From: Pomphorhynchus laevis
Lineage: Eukaryota; Acanthocephala; Palaeacanthocephala; Echinorhynchida; Pomphorhynchidae
Assembly: GCA_012934845.2 (NCBI GenBank)
Contig: WNNJ02002496.1
Span: forward strand, 118,912-182,911
DNA length: 64,000 nt
Reading direction: 5' to 3'
The translations under genes and the position numbers were made by a program. Below the pieces are notes generated by a model. The model had not been told where the DNA came from, ran no database searches, and was given only the letters and a program-made list of their open reading frames with translations. Every line of letters begins with the position of its first letter. The stretch's first letter is position 1. Shown piece after piece: positions 1 to 9,785 of the stretch.

Positions 1-660
1 TATTAATTTATATCGCAAAGATGACATATTTAAATTTACAAGAAACATATTTTTGCATGAGCATTCATGCATACCATATAATATAAAATATAATACATTA
101 AATAATGAAATTTTAAGAATTGCAACAATATGTAACGATATTGGCTTTCTTCAAAATACTTTAAATATTTTACATACGGCACCGAAATTCGACAAAAAAG
201 ATGTACAAAATTAATTTAAGTCTTACAATTTTTTTCAATAAGTTATAGCACTTCTAGTCAAATATCTATATTCTTAACAAATCCAATATTAATGATAAAG
301 AAGGTGTATATCTAGATATGAACATTAAATTAACAATAACTAAAACTACTATTAATTTATATCGTAAAGGTGGCATATTTAAATTTACAAGAAACATATT
401 TTTGCATGAGTATTCATGCATTCCATGTTACATAAAATACAATACATTAAATAATGATATTTTAAGAATTGCAACAATATGTAATGATATTGGCTTTCTT
501 CAAAATCATTTAAATAATTTAATAGATACATATTTTAAACTAGGTTACTATAAAAATAACATCAAGCAGAAAATAGTAAAATATATAAATCAACACAATA
601 ATATAAAGAATAAATTTAAACTCTTAAGTGGCAAATTTTTATGGATGGATAATAAATAAT
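1..660 (+). mobile_element. Penelope-like element C-terminal fragments, tandemly repeated
   Basis: The frame at 318-659 encodes 113 residues with the order typical of the end of a Penelope-like reverse transcriptase: a YLDM-type segment just upstream, YRKGG near residue 16, LHEYSCIP near 29, then a basic/hydrophobic stretch ending in GYYKNNIKQKI. Bases 1-200 repeat the YRKGG to ICNDIGF part at high identity, so the 3' portion is partly duplicated. No GIY-YIG endonuclease follows; the frame stops about 30 residues after the last motif. Copies of the same segment lie at 7640-8170, 8236-8510, 8960-9440 and 37190-38480 on the minus strand. The family call is from motif order, not a search. Confidence 0.6.
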
Positions 661-699
661 ATACTTTGTATTAGAATAAGATACTAGATAGTTATTTCA

Positions 700-840
700 G
701 AGGAAATACATCATTAGCATGTATTTGGCCCCGCTGCTATGTTGGGTAGAGGAGTTAGGGGCCGAAACCTGATAGCATAGCAGTTCCTCCTGATGACCTC
801 TAATTCTTATTCTGATACAACGTCTGTTATTTATTAGTCA
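700..840 (+). repeat. PLE 3' module with permuted hammerhead-like motif
   Basis: It lies directly after the PLE reading frame. TTAGGGG (755-761) precedes CC and GAAAC (764-768); CTGATGA (790-796) is followed by CCTCTAA (797-803), which pairs with TTAGGGG through one G-T wobble. A second inverted pair, CTGCTATG and CATAGCAG, brackets the GAAAC. Related copies: 35340-35550 (-), 7640-7745 (-), 60170-60310 (+), and diverged at 62085-62180 (+). In the 60-kb copy the pairing is AGAGG (60229-60233) with CCTCT (60269-60273). Position after the ORF suggests this is the 3' end or pLTR of the PLE. Confidence 0.5.
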
Positions 841-1290
841 ATTCATAAAAATTGACTTTTATTTTAAATTTCAATTTTTTTATTTTAACTTGATTTAAAT
901 TATAAAAAATCTTATAACAATTATTAATTTTATTATTTAATTATTAAATTTTGATTTAGCATTATTATGTTTTGTTTATTTTATAATTATATTAAATACG
1001 TAGACTCAGTTATCTGATTTAATTAGTTGTTTATAAGCTCTTAATCGCAGTCCGGCATTAAAATCTTAATTACATTATAATATTATATTATTAATAGGTT
1101 TATTATCTATCAATCGGTTCATAAAAATTCCAAATTTATATCCTGTCTTTAAGATATTTAATTGTTATAAGTCTAACAAATATAATGAAATTAAATTAAA
1201 TTAAATAAGGTGAATAGACATAATTAGCATTATTATGTTTTGTTTATTTTATAATTATATTAAATACGTAGACTCAGTTAACTGATTTAA
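820..1290 (+). repeat. AT-rich dispersed repeat body (PLE-linked)
   Basis: An AT-rich block of about 200-250 bp starts near CGTCTGTTATTTATTAGTC and ends near ACGTAGACTCAGTTA(G)CTGATTTGAT. It recurs at 10085-10290, 10380-10720, 38780-38995, 60300-60480, 60890-61170, 61780-61960 and 63440-63640, and inverted at 31200-31390 and 35200-35400. Its end part is repeated at 1225-1290. It usually follows the GAAAC/CTGATGA head, so it is probably the tail of one non-autonomous family. No coding capacity. Confidence 0.55.
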
Positions 1291-1788
1291 TTGTGCTTTG
1301 GTGATTAAATATTCGCCAAGAAGTGCGAAGTTTAGCATTAAATCAACGAATATATTGCGGACTAAGATTGATTTTAAACCAGTCTTGTAATTAAATGTTA
1401 ACGATTATTATTTCTTTATTGTGCTAATTGAGTAAATTACTTAACAGATGTGCTGATCATTAGCGATCATTTACATTTATTATTTTAATAAGTAAATAAA
1501 ATATTATTTAAATTTATGTATATATTAAAAAATCGCACGTGTTTGACTTACATTGGTATAGTCGCTATCTATTTAAATGCCTGCATTATTTTTACTTGAA
1601 AAATTACCAAAAAACGTGCTTGCAATTATCTTAAGCTAGCTTTTTTTTACTACATTCTTAGTTTAAAAATCTTAAAAAGAATGACAGGTTATTTTGACAT
1701 TTTGCAACTTGTTATTTGAATGAAGAATACTGTGAATACGTAAAATTTAATTTATCGATAAAATATTATTCCTTTTCAATTATACTTA
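1291..1788. other. Intergenic, upstream of PLC-like gene
   Basis: AT-rich sequence without a recognisable gene or a repeat shared with the rest of the window. It must hold the promoter of the downstream gene, but I see no convincing TATA box or initiator among the many AT tracts. Confidence 0.4.
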
Positions 1789-2997
1789 ATGAGTATAATG
1801 TATATGTTAATTGTAAATGCAAATATAATTATTTGCTCTAATACAGTATTGACCTCGGTTTCGCTTAATATTTATGCCAACTTTAGCAAAGTTGAACGCT
1901 TCTGGAAAATTTCAGGTATTGAAGAATGTGAAGGAACCATGAATGTTTCACACGATTGTTTTCAAATTGGTAGTGAAGGTCTAAATTATTGTATGTGTGA
2001 AAGACTAACAGTTGAATGTCGATCAGTACCAAATTTCACACGGAAAGGACTATGGCGCAATATGTTAAGAAATAATCGAATTAATGAATCTGCAATCAAA
2101 TTTGCCGATGTTTTCTGGATAGGTGCTCATAATGCAGGCAGCGACAAACTTAAATTTATCCTAGATCAATATGACAAGTTTAGTGTGGGTAAATTTGGCA
2201 ATTCACAGTGTAAAATAGCCGCCTTCTTTTCTTCGTTAGAGATTGGCCGAAATTTGGCTCGGTACGTTTCAAAATGTCAACTATATGATATGTTGGATCT
2301 GTTAGAAATGGGTGTGCGCTTTTTCGATATTGACGTTTGTATCGACATCAATAATGAAATAAGAATATGTCATTGTTTGCTAGGACGGCGGTTACCATTG
2401 GTTTTTAAACAGATTAAAGATTGGCTAACACTTAATTTAGATGAAATAATAATATTTCGTTTTGCGGACGGGATTGGTAATGACATAGTCTATCTAAAGT
2501 TGTTAAACGAACTTCATAATCATTTGGGAATGTTCCTTATACCGCAAAGTCGATGGGATGAATCATTACATCTTCTTCAATCAAATGATCAACGTCTTCT
2601 TGTAATCGTACGTCGAAAAGTAATTAATTCGAGTTATGAACATATCGAATCTACCCTAACGAGAGGTAAATACTCTGAATTCCATGAAGTTGAAGATGTA
2701 ATTAACGATCAGCTAATTAAGTCAAACGACTATAGCAGCTCAACATTAAACATTTTACATGCTTACAAAATGTCAAGTTTGAAGGATATTCTTAAATTTG
2801 CCATATTTGGTGAGCCATCATCTAACGAGCAATTATCAATTAACCACAGGTTTTTTGAACAAATACAAGTATCAAGGTGGAATTTCGCATTGTCTAAAGT
2901 AAATGTTATTATGTTGGATAATATAGATCGAGATCTAGTGAAAAAATTAAGGCATTATGTAATTAATAAACCGATAAATTCAAATAAATGTTTATAA
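1789..2997 (+). CDS. Secreted PI-PLC X-domain-like phosphodiesterase
   Basis: A 402-residue uninterrupted frame. A hydrophobic N-terminus (Met4/Met6 to about residue 30) looks like a signal peptide, so the true start may be Met1, Met4 or Met6. A cysteine-rich segment follows (about residues 47-77). The catalytic region resembles PI-specific phospholipase C X domains: GAHNAG with the first candidate catalytic His at 114, LLEMGVRFFDID with Arg177 and Asp180/182, ICHC with the second His at 195, then LDEIIIFRF near 218. These fit the His/Arg/His set of the PLC-like TIM-barrel superfamily. The usual C2, EF-hand and Y domains of eukaryotic PLCs are absent, as in PLCXD and bacterial or fungal types. 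Activity on phosphatidylinositol is inferred. No intron is seen, which is notable for this genome. Confidence 0.85.
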   Translation: MSIMYMLIVNANIIICSNTVLTSVSLNIYANFSKVERFWKISGIEECEGTMNVSHDCFQIGSEGLNYCMCERLTVECRSVPNFTRKGLWRNMLRNNRINESAIKFADVFWIGAHNAGSDKLKFILDQYDKFSVGKFGNSQCKIAAFFSSLEIGRNLARYVSKCQLYDMLDLLEMGVRFFDIDVCIDINNEIRICHCLLGRRLPLVFKQIKDWLTLNLDEIIIFRFADGIGNDIVYLKLLNELHNHLGMFLIPQSRWDESLHLLQSNDQRLLVIVRRKVINSSYEHIESTLTRGKYSEFHEVEDVINDQLIKSNDYSSSTLNILHAYKMSSLKDILKFAIFGEPSSNEQLSINHRFFEQIQVSRWNFALSKVNVIMLDNIDRDLVKKLRHYVINKPINSNKCL

Positions 2998-3028
2998 TAA
3001 AGTTAAAACAGACTTTGTTTCCAATAAA
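2996..3028 (+). terminator. Polyadenylation signals of PLC-like gene
   Basis: AATAAA at 2996-3001 overlaps the stop codon, and a second AATAAA lies at 3023-3028. The second would give a normal short 3' UTR. Confidence 0.5.
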
Positions 3029-3149
3029 GCCGTCACTTTAGCAATTCATTTGATCCAATGAATTTGTTTAATTCATCTAAATTCTCTTTAGGTGTTTAAA
3101 AATTTACTGCAAATTTGCAACGATATTTTTACAATCCTAGAGCATATTC

Positions 3150-3485
3150 GTCTTTACGTCTAGAATGTCTGCATTCTTCTTCTTTTTCTTCAGCGTTTGT
3201 TCCGCTTCGTTACGGAGTCCGCTTTTTCCACTGTCACGCCAATGGGCCTTATTGATGGTTGATGTTCGTTTGCGCGAAGAACGCGGCCTTACCACCGTAG
3301 TCGCCTATTCGCGAAATTTAAGACACCATTTCGTTCTGTTGATGCGACAGTTTTGTTTTACGACTGGATTGTCACAAAGTCTATCGCCAACCCTCCTCCT
3401 TTCTCAGCACGGGCTTGGGACCGGCCATGGCGGAGTTGAATGTGTCTGCATTAGATTTTTAAATCAGATTTTTTGTTTTAAATAA
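3150..3485. other. GC-richer unclassified block
   Basis: A patch clearly richer in G and C than its surroundings. A frame of 106 residues runs through it on the plus strand (3165-3485), but its protein is low in recognisable motifs. The block looks like a piece of a mobile element's untranslated region. I do not call a gene. Confidence 0.25.
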
Positions 3486-3898
3486 AGTCTCACTCTAACA
3501 ATTTCATTTGTTCAGTGTTCATTATATTTAGGGGGTTAATTTAAATAAAACATTGCCTATATGTTTATATACTGATAGTGCACAGCAGTTGTGTCTGCAA
3601 ATTTTTATTTAGTGAAAGTTTCAAATTCTTTAATTTTTAATGAATCATTTTCCTTTTGTATTCGTTTCAATATATTATAAAGTTTAACTTGTTTTTCACG
3701 CCATTATTTATTATACTTGTTTACAAGTGTTGATTACTATAAAAAATCAGTCTAACATATTGAAACTATAAATAATATATTTAATAATATTTAATATATA
3801 ATGTACTATAACGTGTACAGTAAATAAACTTGCCTTTGCGAATTTCGTTCAGAGGTTTACTAAGAATGTAATCCTGTCGAAGTTGTGTAACTACAGGG

Positions 3899-3973
3899 CC
3901 ACACTGATAGACCACCTTGTAGTGATAAGTATACTAGGGTCGAAACGCCACATTAAGAGTTAGGCGTCTGTGG
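3899..3973 (+). ncRNA. Hammerhead ribozyme candidate, type I
   Basis: All three stems can be drawn. Stem I: CCACA (3899-3903) with TGTGG (3969-3973). Core: CTGATA (3904-3909), one base short of CTGATGA. Stem II: GACC (3910-3913) with GGTC (3938-3941), flush to GAAAC (3942-3946). Stem III: GCC (3947-3949) with GGC (3963-3965), extended by C-G and A-T. The cleavage triplet GTC is at 3966-3968. The missing core base probably lowers or removes activity in this copy. The second unit (4277-4345) keeps CCACA, GGTC-GAAACGCC and parts of stem III but is more degraded. Confidence 0.6.
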
Positions 3974-4298
3974 TATGCGCATTCCGGGCTTCCCGACGAA
4001 GCTTGTAAAAAGCATGCAGATTTAGATTTTCCTGTTTATGTTGTCAATAAAAGTGGTTGCATAATTCTTTCAGATTAAAAACTTAATTAGCGACAAAACA
4101 CGTGCTGTCTTGTGAAGCCACTGCTTACACAAACCGTACCAGATGTAAGGCTTATCATTGGTATAGGAGCGTGCCAGACAGAAGGCTAGTAATTAGGTTG
4201 AAGAGCGTGCGCTTAGCTACTTCCTTTCAGAGGTTCACTGAGGATCAAGTACCGTCGAAGTTATGTAGCTACCGGTCCACACTAATTATACCACCCTG

Positions 4299-4514
4299 TA
4301 GTGATGAGTAGAGTATGGTCGAAACGCCACATTGAGATCTAGACGTATGTAGTAGGCAAGTTGATATCAGCCTGTAGCAATTCGTAGACAAAGGTCGAAA
4401 CGCCTAATTGAGAGCTAGGGGTCTGTGGTAGGCAAGTTGAGATCAGCCCGGAGCAATTCGTAGACAAAGGTCGAAACGACCAATTGAGGATATGAGTCTG
4501 TGGTAGGCGCATTC
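4299..4514 (+). repeat. About 76-bp subrepeats, three copies of a hammerhead half
   Basis: Three successive copies (about 4299-4373, 4374-4449, 4450-4514) each hold GGTCGAAAC, a stem III region and a GTC or GTA site followed by TGTGGTAGGC or a close variant. Only the 3' half of the hammerhead is multiplied, not the CTGATGA half. Confidence 0.6.
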
Positions 4515-4749
4515 CGGGTTAAGCTTCCCGTCAAAGCTTGCCAAAAAGCATACAGATTTAGATTTTCCTGTTTGTGTTGTAAATAAAAGTTGTAACATTA
4601 TTCTTTCAGATTAAAAACTTAATGAGCGACATAACACGTGCTGTCCTGTGAAGCCACAGCTTACGCAAGCCGCACAAGATGTAAGCCTGGTCACCGGTAT
4701 AGGAGCGTCCGCTTATTGAATTCCTTTCAAAGGTTTACATAATTTCAGA

Positions 4750-5150
4750 GGTGTTTCTGTTTGTGTCAATTAAAAAGTTGAATCGAAATTCTTTCTGATT
4801 ATTACTGAATATTACTAAATTAATATTCAGTCTTTACTAATTTTACTAAAGTAAAATTAATTATTTTGTATCTATTGAATAGATAATATCAGTATTGAAT
4901 ATCAAATCTAATTCATCTATTAAATCAATTATATTGAGAATAAAATCAATTATCTGGAACTGACTGAAGAAAATGACTTAGGAAATTATTTAATTAATTA
5001 AACAAATATTTCTTAGTTATACAACTATGGCATTCGTGTCTCTACATATTTTAAATTAAAAAATAATAATTATAAAAATAAAAAAAATAATAAAGATAAT
5101 TATAAAAATTAATAGAATAATCACATGATTCGAATGATAGTCAGATGAAA
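4750..5150. other. AT-rich sequence, no gene seen
   Basis: Low-complexity AT-rich DNA with short TAATAAA-like runs. Nothing recognisable. Confidence 0.4.
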
Positions 5151-5156
5151 TAAAAA

Positions 5157-5225
5157 GGACAGAAATGTTGGTATTGGATCAGCAGCTAATGAGGTCCACC
5201 AATACTGAATTGTAGGGTACTGCTA
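5157..5225 (+). repeat. Short repeat with permuted hammerhead-like motif
   Basis: GGAC (5157-5160), A, GAAAT (5162-5166), 19 nt, CTAATGA (5186-5192), G, GTCC (5194-5197). GGAC and GTCC pair. The following CACCAATACTGA matches the family of the tandem dimer at 28740-29445. Confidence 0.4.
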
Positions 5226-5283
5226 TTAGCTTATATCAGGATTTATGAGTGAAGATTAATATTTATAATAATATAATATAAAT

Positions 5284-6185
5284 GGATTATGGAGTATTAT
5301 ACTGTCTTCGGATAGCTATGACTTCTCTGTATAAACAAATTATGATTTGTGTTCGTGTTTTAGGTAGGAAGTCTGAATCATTTCCAGTAGGCGTTGAGCT
5401 TCGTCAGGGTTGTCCTTTGTCTCTACTTTTGTTCCTTGTTTAGATGGACAAAATTACGAGGCGGGATGCTTTGACAAATGTCGGTATTCAGTTCGGTTCC
5501 ATCATGATACCATATCTGCCTTTTGCAAATGACGTTATCTTATTGGATTTTTGTCCTGAGAACTTACAATGCCTACTAGATCGATTTACGATGGAATGCA
5601 AAGCGGCATTGATGTTAGTTAGTACCTCCAAGACTGACTCTATGTGCTCATTTCGGATTGAGTTGTCAATGCCAATCCGGATTGGGGGAAATATTCTTCC
5701 TGGTGTGGATGAGTTTAAGTATCTTGTGGTGTCGATCTCGAGGAGCGGCAGGAACATCAAGGAGATTGAGAAGCGGATTTGTGCAGCTAACGCAATGCGT
5801 TCTTTGTACAGGTCTGTCGTGGTGAAGCGGGAGTTGAGTCTTCGGGCGAAGCTTTCGGTTTACCACGCAATCTTCATCCTATCGTAACCTATGATCATGA
5901 GCTTTGGGTTATGACCGAAAGGATAATATCTTGGATATAGGCGATCGAAATGATGTTCCTTCGCGGTGTGGCCAGTCTTAGTCTAATAGAAAATGTTAGG
6001 AATTCGGTTATTCGAGATGGAATAGGAGTAAAGTCGGTGCGACTCTACGTCGAATAAAGTCAGCTGAGGTGGCTAGGACACGTTCTTAGGATGTCTAGAA
6101 ATCGCTTTCCTCAGAGGATTTTCCAGGCCGGACTCTCTAGAAAGAGACCTCAAGGTAGACCACGATTTCAGAAATCTAGTTTTAA
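5284..6185 (+). mobile_element. RTE-like LINE, 3' reverse-transcriptase fragment
   Basis: Codes for the latter half of an APE-type LINE reverse transcriptase. ELRQGCPLSLLLFL precedes MDKITRR; the 147-residue frame 5444-5887 then has FANDV in place of the FADDV catalytic box, GVDEFKYL and VVVKRELSLRAKLS. A stop splits the frame just before 5444, and another ends it at 5887 before a segment resembling HELWVMTER. QLRWLGHV- and RGRPR-like coding remains around 6060-6165. The family is the widespread one ending in LRWLGH-RM; I place it near RTE without certainty. It is 5'-truncated. Confidence 0.75.
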
Positions 6186-6413
6186 TGACGGCAAACGCTT
6201 GCTCGTACATTTTAGATTAAAAATACAGTATTTAAACAGTTTCAATTATTAAACGTAAAATGCTGGACTGGATCAAAAGTTGCTAGTGATACCCAAATTT
6301 AAATTGGTTTATTGTAAGATTTAAAGAACTGCATTACTATTCGCATTGTAAACAGATTTGAAATAAGTTTAACTCGAAACAATTTATAACCAATAAATTG
6401 TTCGCCTGTATCC

Positions 6414-6543
6414 AAGATATTATCCTTTCGGTCATAACCCAAAGCTCATGACCATAGGTTAATATAGGAATAAAGATTGTGCGTGGTAAACCGAAAGCTT
6501 CGTCCGAAGACTCAACTCCGGCTTCACCACGATAGACCTGTAC
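6414..6543 (-). mobile_element. Inverted partial copy of the RTE-like LINE
   Basis: This stretch is the reverse complement of about 5806-5945 at high identity, covering the VVVKREL to HELWVMTER region. With the forward copy it makes a 130-bp inverted repeat with a loop of about 470 bp. Confidence 0.75.
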
Positions 6544-6545
6544 AA

Positions 6546-7640
6546 TGTATAAATTGTTTCAATAAATTGTTTCCTAGTTATAAAAAGTGTTTTATCAAAA
6601 CAGTATACGAGTGATGCAATATCTTAATTATTATTTTTTATAAAGAGCTTTATCAATCATGTAAGAGAATATCTTCCAATATCACGTGTTTCTCAGTTAA
6701 TGCAGCGTTCTATCCTGCAGATTAATTGATTAGAACTGTAATTAATAAATTCCTCGTATTTATTGCATCAGACGAACTAAGTGTAATCATAGGTACAACA
6801 AAAAGAGTGGTTTTTTTTATCAAATTACTTATTGTATCTAGAGCGTTTCTGTTCACAAGAAAATCACTAAATGAGAATCAATAAATGCTGATAAAGCTTC
6901 TTTTATTATTTATTCTGTAGCTATTATAGACTTGGAATGCTATTTTCAAAGGCATTAAATTTTTAGATTGATATTTTGCTCCAAGCAAGCTATACAATTA
7001 TAGTTCTGTTCCATATTTTCTTGCTCTTCGTGTCAGTGATAATTAATTTGGTACTTACTGCTGAATGCATTAGAGAGATAACATATTACGTTTTATCTGA
7101 CAAAAATGTGGGAATTTATATCATGCTTTGTTCTATCGATTTTTTTGATGCGTTAATATTAACAACACTCACAGTTTAGACGATATCGTAGGAAAAGAAT
7201 TGCAATTTAGGAGCAGTGTATATATTTCATCCTGCAGATAACATAAAATAAAATAATTCCTTTTCTGTATTGCTGAAAAAACAGGAAGTATATGGAATTA
7301 TCAGGTAAACTTTTGAATGAAAAGCTTTAAATTATTTTAATACCTTTTTCCTAATTGCAATAAAGTAATAAACTTTGTTTACACGGTTATTTATGAATTG
7401 GAAACCCATAAAATCTTTAAATTATTTTAATACATTTTTTCATAATTTTAATAAAGTAATAAACTTTGTCTATTACAATTATGTTTGAATTGGGCACCCA
7501 TAAAAGCTTTAAATTATTTTAATACCTTTTTCTAATTGTAATAAAGAAATTTAAAAATAAAAATATATTCATATTAAAAAATTCAAAAACCATTTATATT
7601 ATCGATTAATAATATAATGTATTAGAGTTAAGATTGGAAG
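6546..7640. other. AT-rich DNA with one weak hydrophobic frame
   Basis: A frame at 6976-7179 (67 codons, no early ATG) has two hydrophobic stretches and ends in TLTV; it has no family I recognise and could be chance. A 120-bp segment around ATAAAATCTTTAAATTATTTTAAT is repeated about three times between 7310 and 7550. No supported gene. Confidence 0.3.
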
Positions 7641-8170
7641 TCATCACGATGATCATGTATTATATTAGGTTTCAGCCCCTCTTCATAAAACCCAAGACAG
7701 TAGCACAAAATACATGATAATGTATTTTGTAAAATAGTGGTTTCTGGCAGGGATCATGAATATTATTACTTTGCTGGATTTGTTCTCGCTCATCAATTTA
7801 GTTATAATTATAATACAAAGTGTATTGCTTACTATCCATATATTTTACTTTATATTTCATATAAAGTAAAATATAAAGTAAAATATATAAAGTAAACTAT
7901 AAAGTAAAATAAAATATAATACAAAATATAATACTAAAGAGTTTTGAATTATTAAGCATTTAAACTATTACTACATCTCTGTAGTATTTTTTTATTTTTG
8001 TAGTAACCTACTTTAAATTTGCATCTATTAAATTATTTAAATGATTTTGAAGAAAATCAATATCGTTACATATTATGATAATTATTAAAATTTCATTATT
8101 TTACGTATCATATTTTATATTATATGGTATGCATGAATGCTCATGCAAAAATATGTTTCAATTGAAAGTC
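7640..8170 (-). mobile_element. Penelope-like element fragment
   Basis: On the minus strand this copy shows the YSCIP/HEHSCIP-type segment (8090-8160), a stretch like the 635-690 region of the first copy (7790-7840), and then the GAAAC/CTGATGA-type 3' module (7640-7745). The order matches 318-836, confirming that the 3' module belongs to the element. It is heavily decayed. Confidence 0.5.
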
Positions 8171-8235
8171 AATTTTTCAACATTTTCAAATTTGTTTCTT
8201 GTAAATTTAATAATGTCATAATTTCACTCCCAATT

Positions 8236-8510
8236 CATCGACCCAGCATATCAGAAAAACAAATGCATGCTACTGACGTATTTCTTCTGATGAAACTTGA
8301 TTGCTTAATATCTTATTCTAAGAGTATCTTATTGTATTTTTGTAGTAACATTTTTTATCTATTAAATTATTTAAATGACTTTGAAGAAATACAGATTGCA
8401 AGTTACAGATTGCAATTATTTAAATTTCATTATTTAATGTATTATATTTTATATTACATGGTATGCATGAATGCTCATGCAAAAAATTTTTTGTTGTAAA
8501 TTTAAATATG
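8236..8510 (-). mobile_element. Penelope-like element fragment
   Basis: Contains the minus-strand match to the LHEHSCIP to ATICN segment (8380-8490) and a decayed 3' module (8236-8340). The frame at 8137-8499 on the plus strand is only the antisense of these copies. Confidence 0.45.
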
Positions 8511-8754
8511 TCGTGTTTACGACATAAGGGAGAAAATCTCCCTTTCTTGCAAAAGGGAAATTTGTATTGCTTGTGTGCTATTAATTATAACTAATAAGGA
8601 CATAAAAAGATCAAAAAGATAAATTATATTCGATAATAAAATTTTCCAAAGATTTTCAAATCCATATGAAATGGCACTATCAAAGCAGACGCAGTCATAT
8701 GTCAGCACTCGAAAGTATTGCTCAACTATGCCCCATGATTGCTTTTATCAAAGA

Positions 8755-8925
8755 AAAGGAGATTTTTTTGATATTTGGATAACTTCTGTAGCATCTTCAG
8801 AAAGTTACCTTTAATTTTTTGAAGATTACCTTTAATTTTCTTTTATTGCCTTTCATTACCTTTTATTTAAATTACCTAGGTCATTTTTGAAGATGCTAAG
8901 AAACGTTAGCGAAATATATAATCAT
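8755..8925. mobile_element. MITE-like foldback
   Basis: The left arm includes GATATTTGGATAACTTCTG then AGCATCTTCAGAAA; the right arm includes TTTGAAGATGCTAAG and CGTTAGCGAAATAT, the approximate reverse complement. A better-preserved relative is at 36649-36740. Confidence 0.5.
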
Positions 8926-8959
8926 ATAATCATATAATTATATATATTACGATCATATA

Positions 8960-9440
8960 TTGGCTTTTAGAAAGCCAATGTCGTTACAAATTGTTGCAAT
9001 TCTTAAACTTTTGTAATTTATGTAATGTATTATATTTAATACTATATGGTATGTTTCGTGTAAATTTAAATATGTCATCTTTACAATATAAATTTAAAGA
9101 TATTTTGATTGATGTTAATTTAATGTTCATATCTAGATATATACGTTCTTTATCATCAATATTGGTTTTATTAAGAATGAGCCTACCTGGATAAATTTAT
9201 TCGCTAATTGAATAAAAATTATTAGAGTTAAATACATATCATCAATATATCGAAACATATATTTCATATCTTTATATAATTTAGATTTATTTTTTAAATA
9301 GTTATGACTAAATATTATATAAAGCTTAAAAATAAGTCAGCTATAATTTGGCTGCTATTACCTTCCATTAAGATAAATAAGAGTAAGATTTTCTTACTTC
9401 AAATTTTAGTCTAACTAAAGCACAACTATAATCGATAGCT
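8960..9440 (-). mobile_element. Penelope-like element fragment
   Basis: Minus-strand matches to the ATICN, YRKGG-upstream and YLDMNI segments (8965-9190), followed by an upstream region resembling 37500-38150, including an ADLF-like stretch near 9330-9390. Decayed and partial. Confidence 0.45.
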
Positions 9441-9611
9441 ATTATAATCAATGAAAATACAATCATTATTCGGTATCTATAATAAATATTTTAATATCTA
9501 GTGATATCGGGAAATACCTTATTCCTTAAATACCATTTATTGATAACAGTTTCTGTTTCAAATCATGTTTTTTAAGAGCGCATAGCAAATAATTTGACAG
9601 TTCAGAAGAAG

Positions 9612-9785
9612 ATGCTTTCTCAGTTAAGATTAGAAGCTAAATTGGACAGACAAAAAGTCTCAAAAGTGTGTAAAGATATCATAAAATACTGTCAAGATAA
9701 TGAAACATCGGATGTTTTGGTTTATGGATGGACGAACATGAAGGAAAATCCATTTAAAGAAAGTTCCAAGTGCTGTACAATTTAA
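9612..9785 (+). CDS. Heterotrimeric G-protein gamma subunit
   Basis: A small single-exon frame of 57 residues from the first ATG. It shows the gamma-subunit pattern QLRLEAKLDRQKVSK, then a helix ending in IKYCQDNE, then the conserved ENPF near the C-terminus, and finishes in CCTI, a prenylation (CAAX) box. The protein would pair with G-beta and anchor the dimer to membranes by its lipid. Known family members are about 65-75 residues, so roughly 10 N-terminal residues are missing. The frame is open upstream to a stop at 9573, and TTTGACAG just before could be a splice acceptor, so a short upstream exon is possible. Ile at the last CAAX position leaves geranylgeranyl versus farnesyl open. Confidence 0.85.
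   Translation: MLSQLRLEAKLDRQKVSKVCKDIIKYCQDNETSDVLVYGWTNMKENPFKESSKCCTI

Larger units (their letters stand above)
3836..4750 (+). repeat. Retrozyme-like tandem repeat, 378-bp unit
   Basis: Two units and a partial third. The TTCAGAGG landmark is at 3848 and 4226, and CCACACT at 3899 and 4277: both give a period of 378 bp. ATTCTTTCAG is at 4063 and 4600 (537 apart) because about 159 bp of internal subrepeats lie in unit 2. Each unit carries a hammerhead-like core. Short tandem units with a hammerhead in each are the known arrangement of animal retrozymes and of schistosome Sm-alpha-like repeats; assignment to such a family is inference. Confidence 0.6.

Noticed and set aside
6976-7179. Hydrophobic 67-codon frame considered as a small membrane protein
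   Set aside because: No early ATG, no recognisable family, and AT-rich DNA often yields such frames; noted only as a weak possibility.
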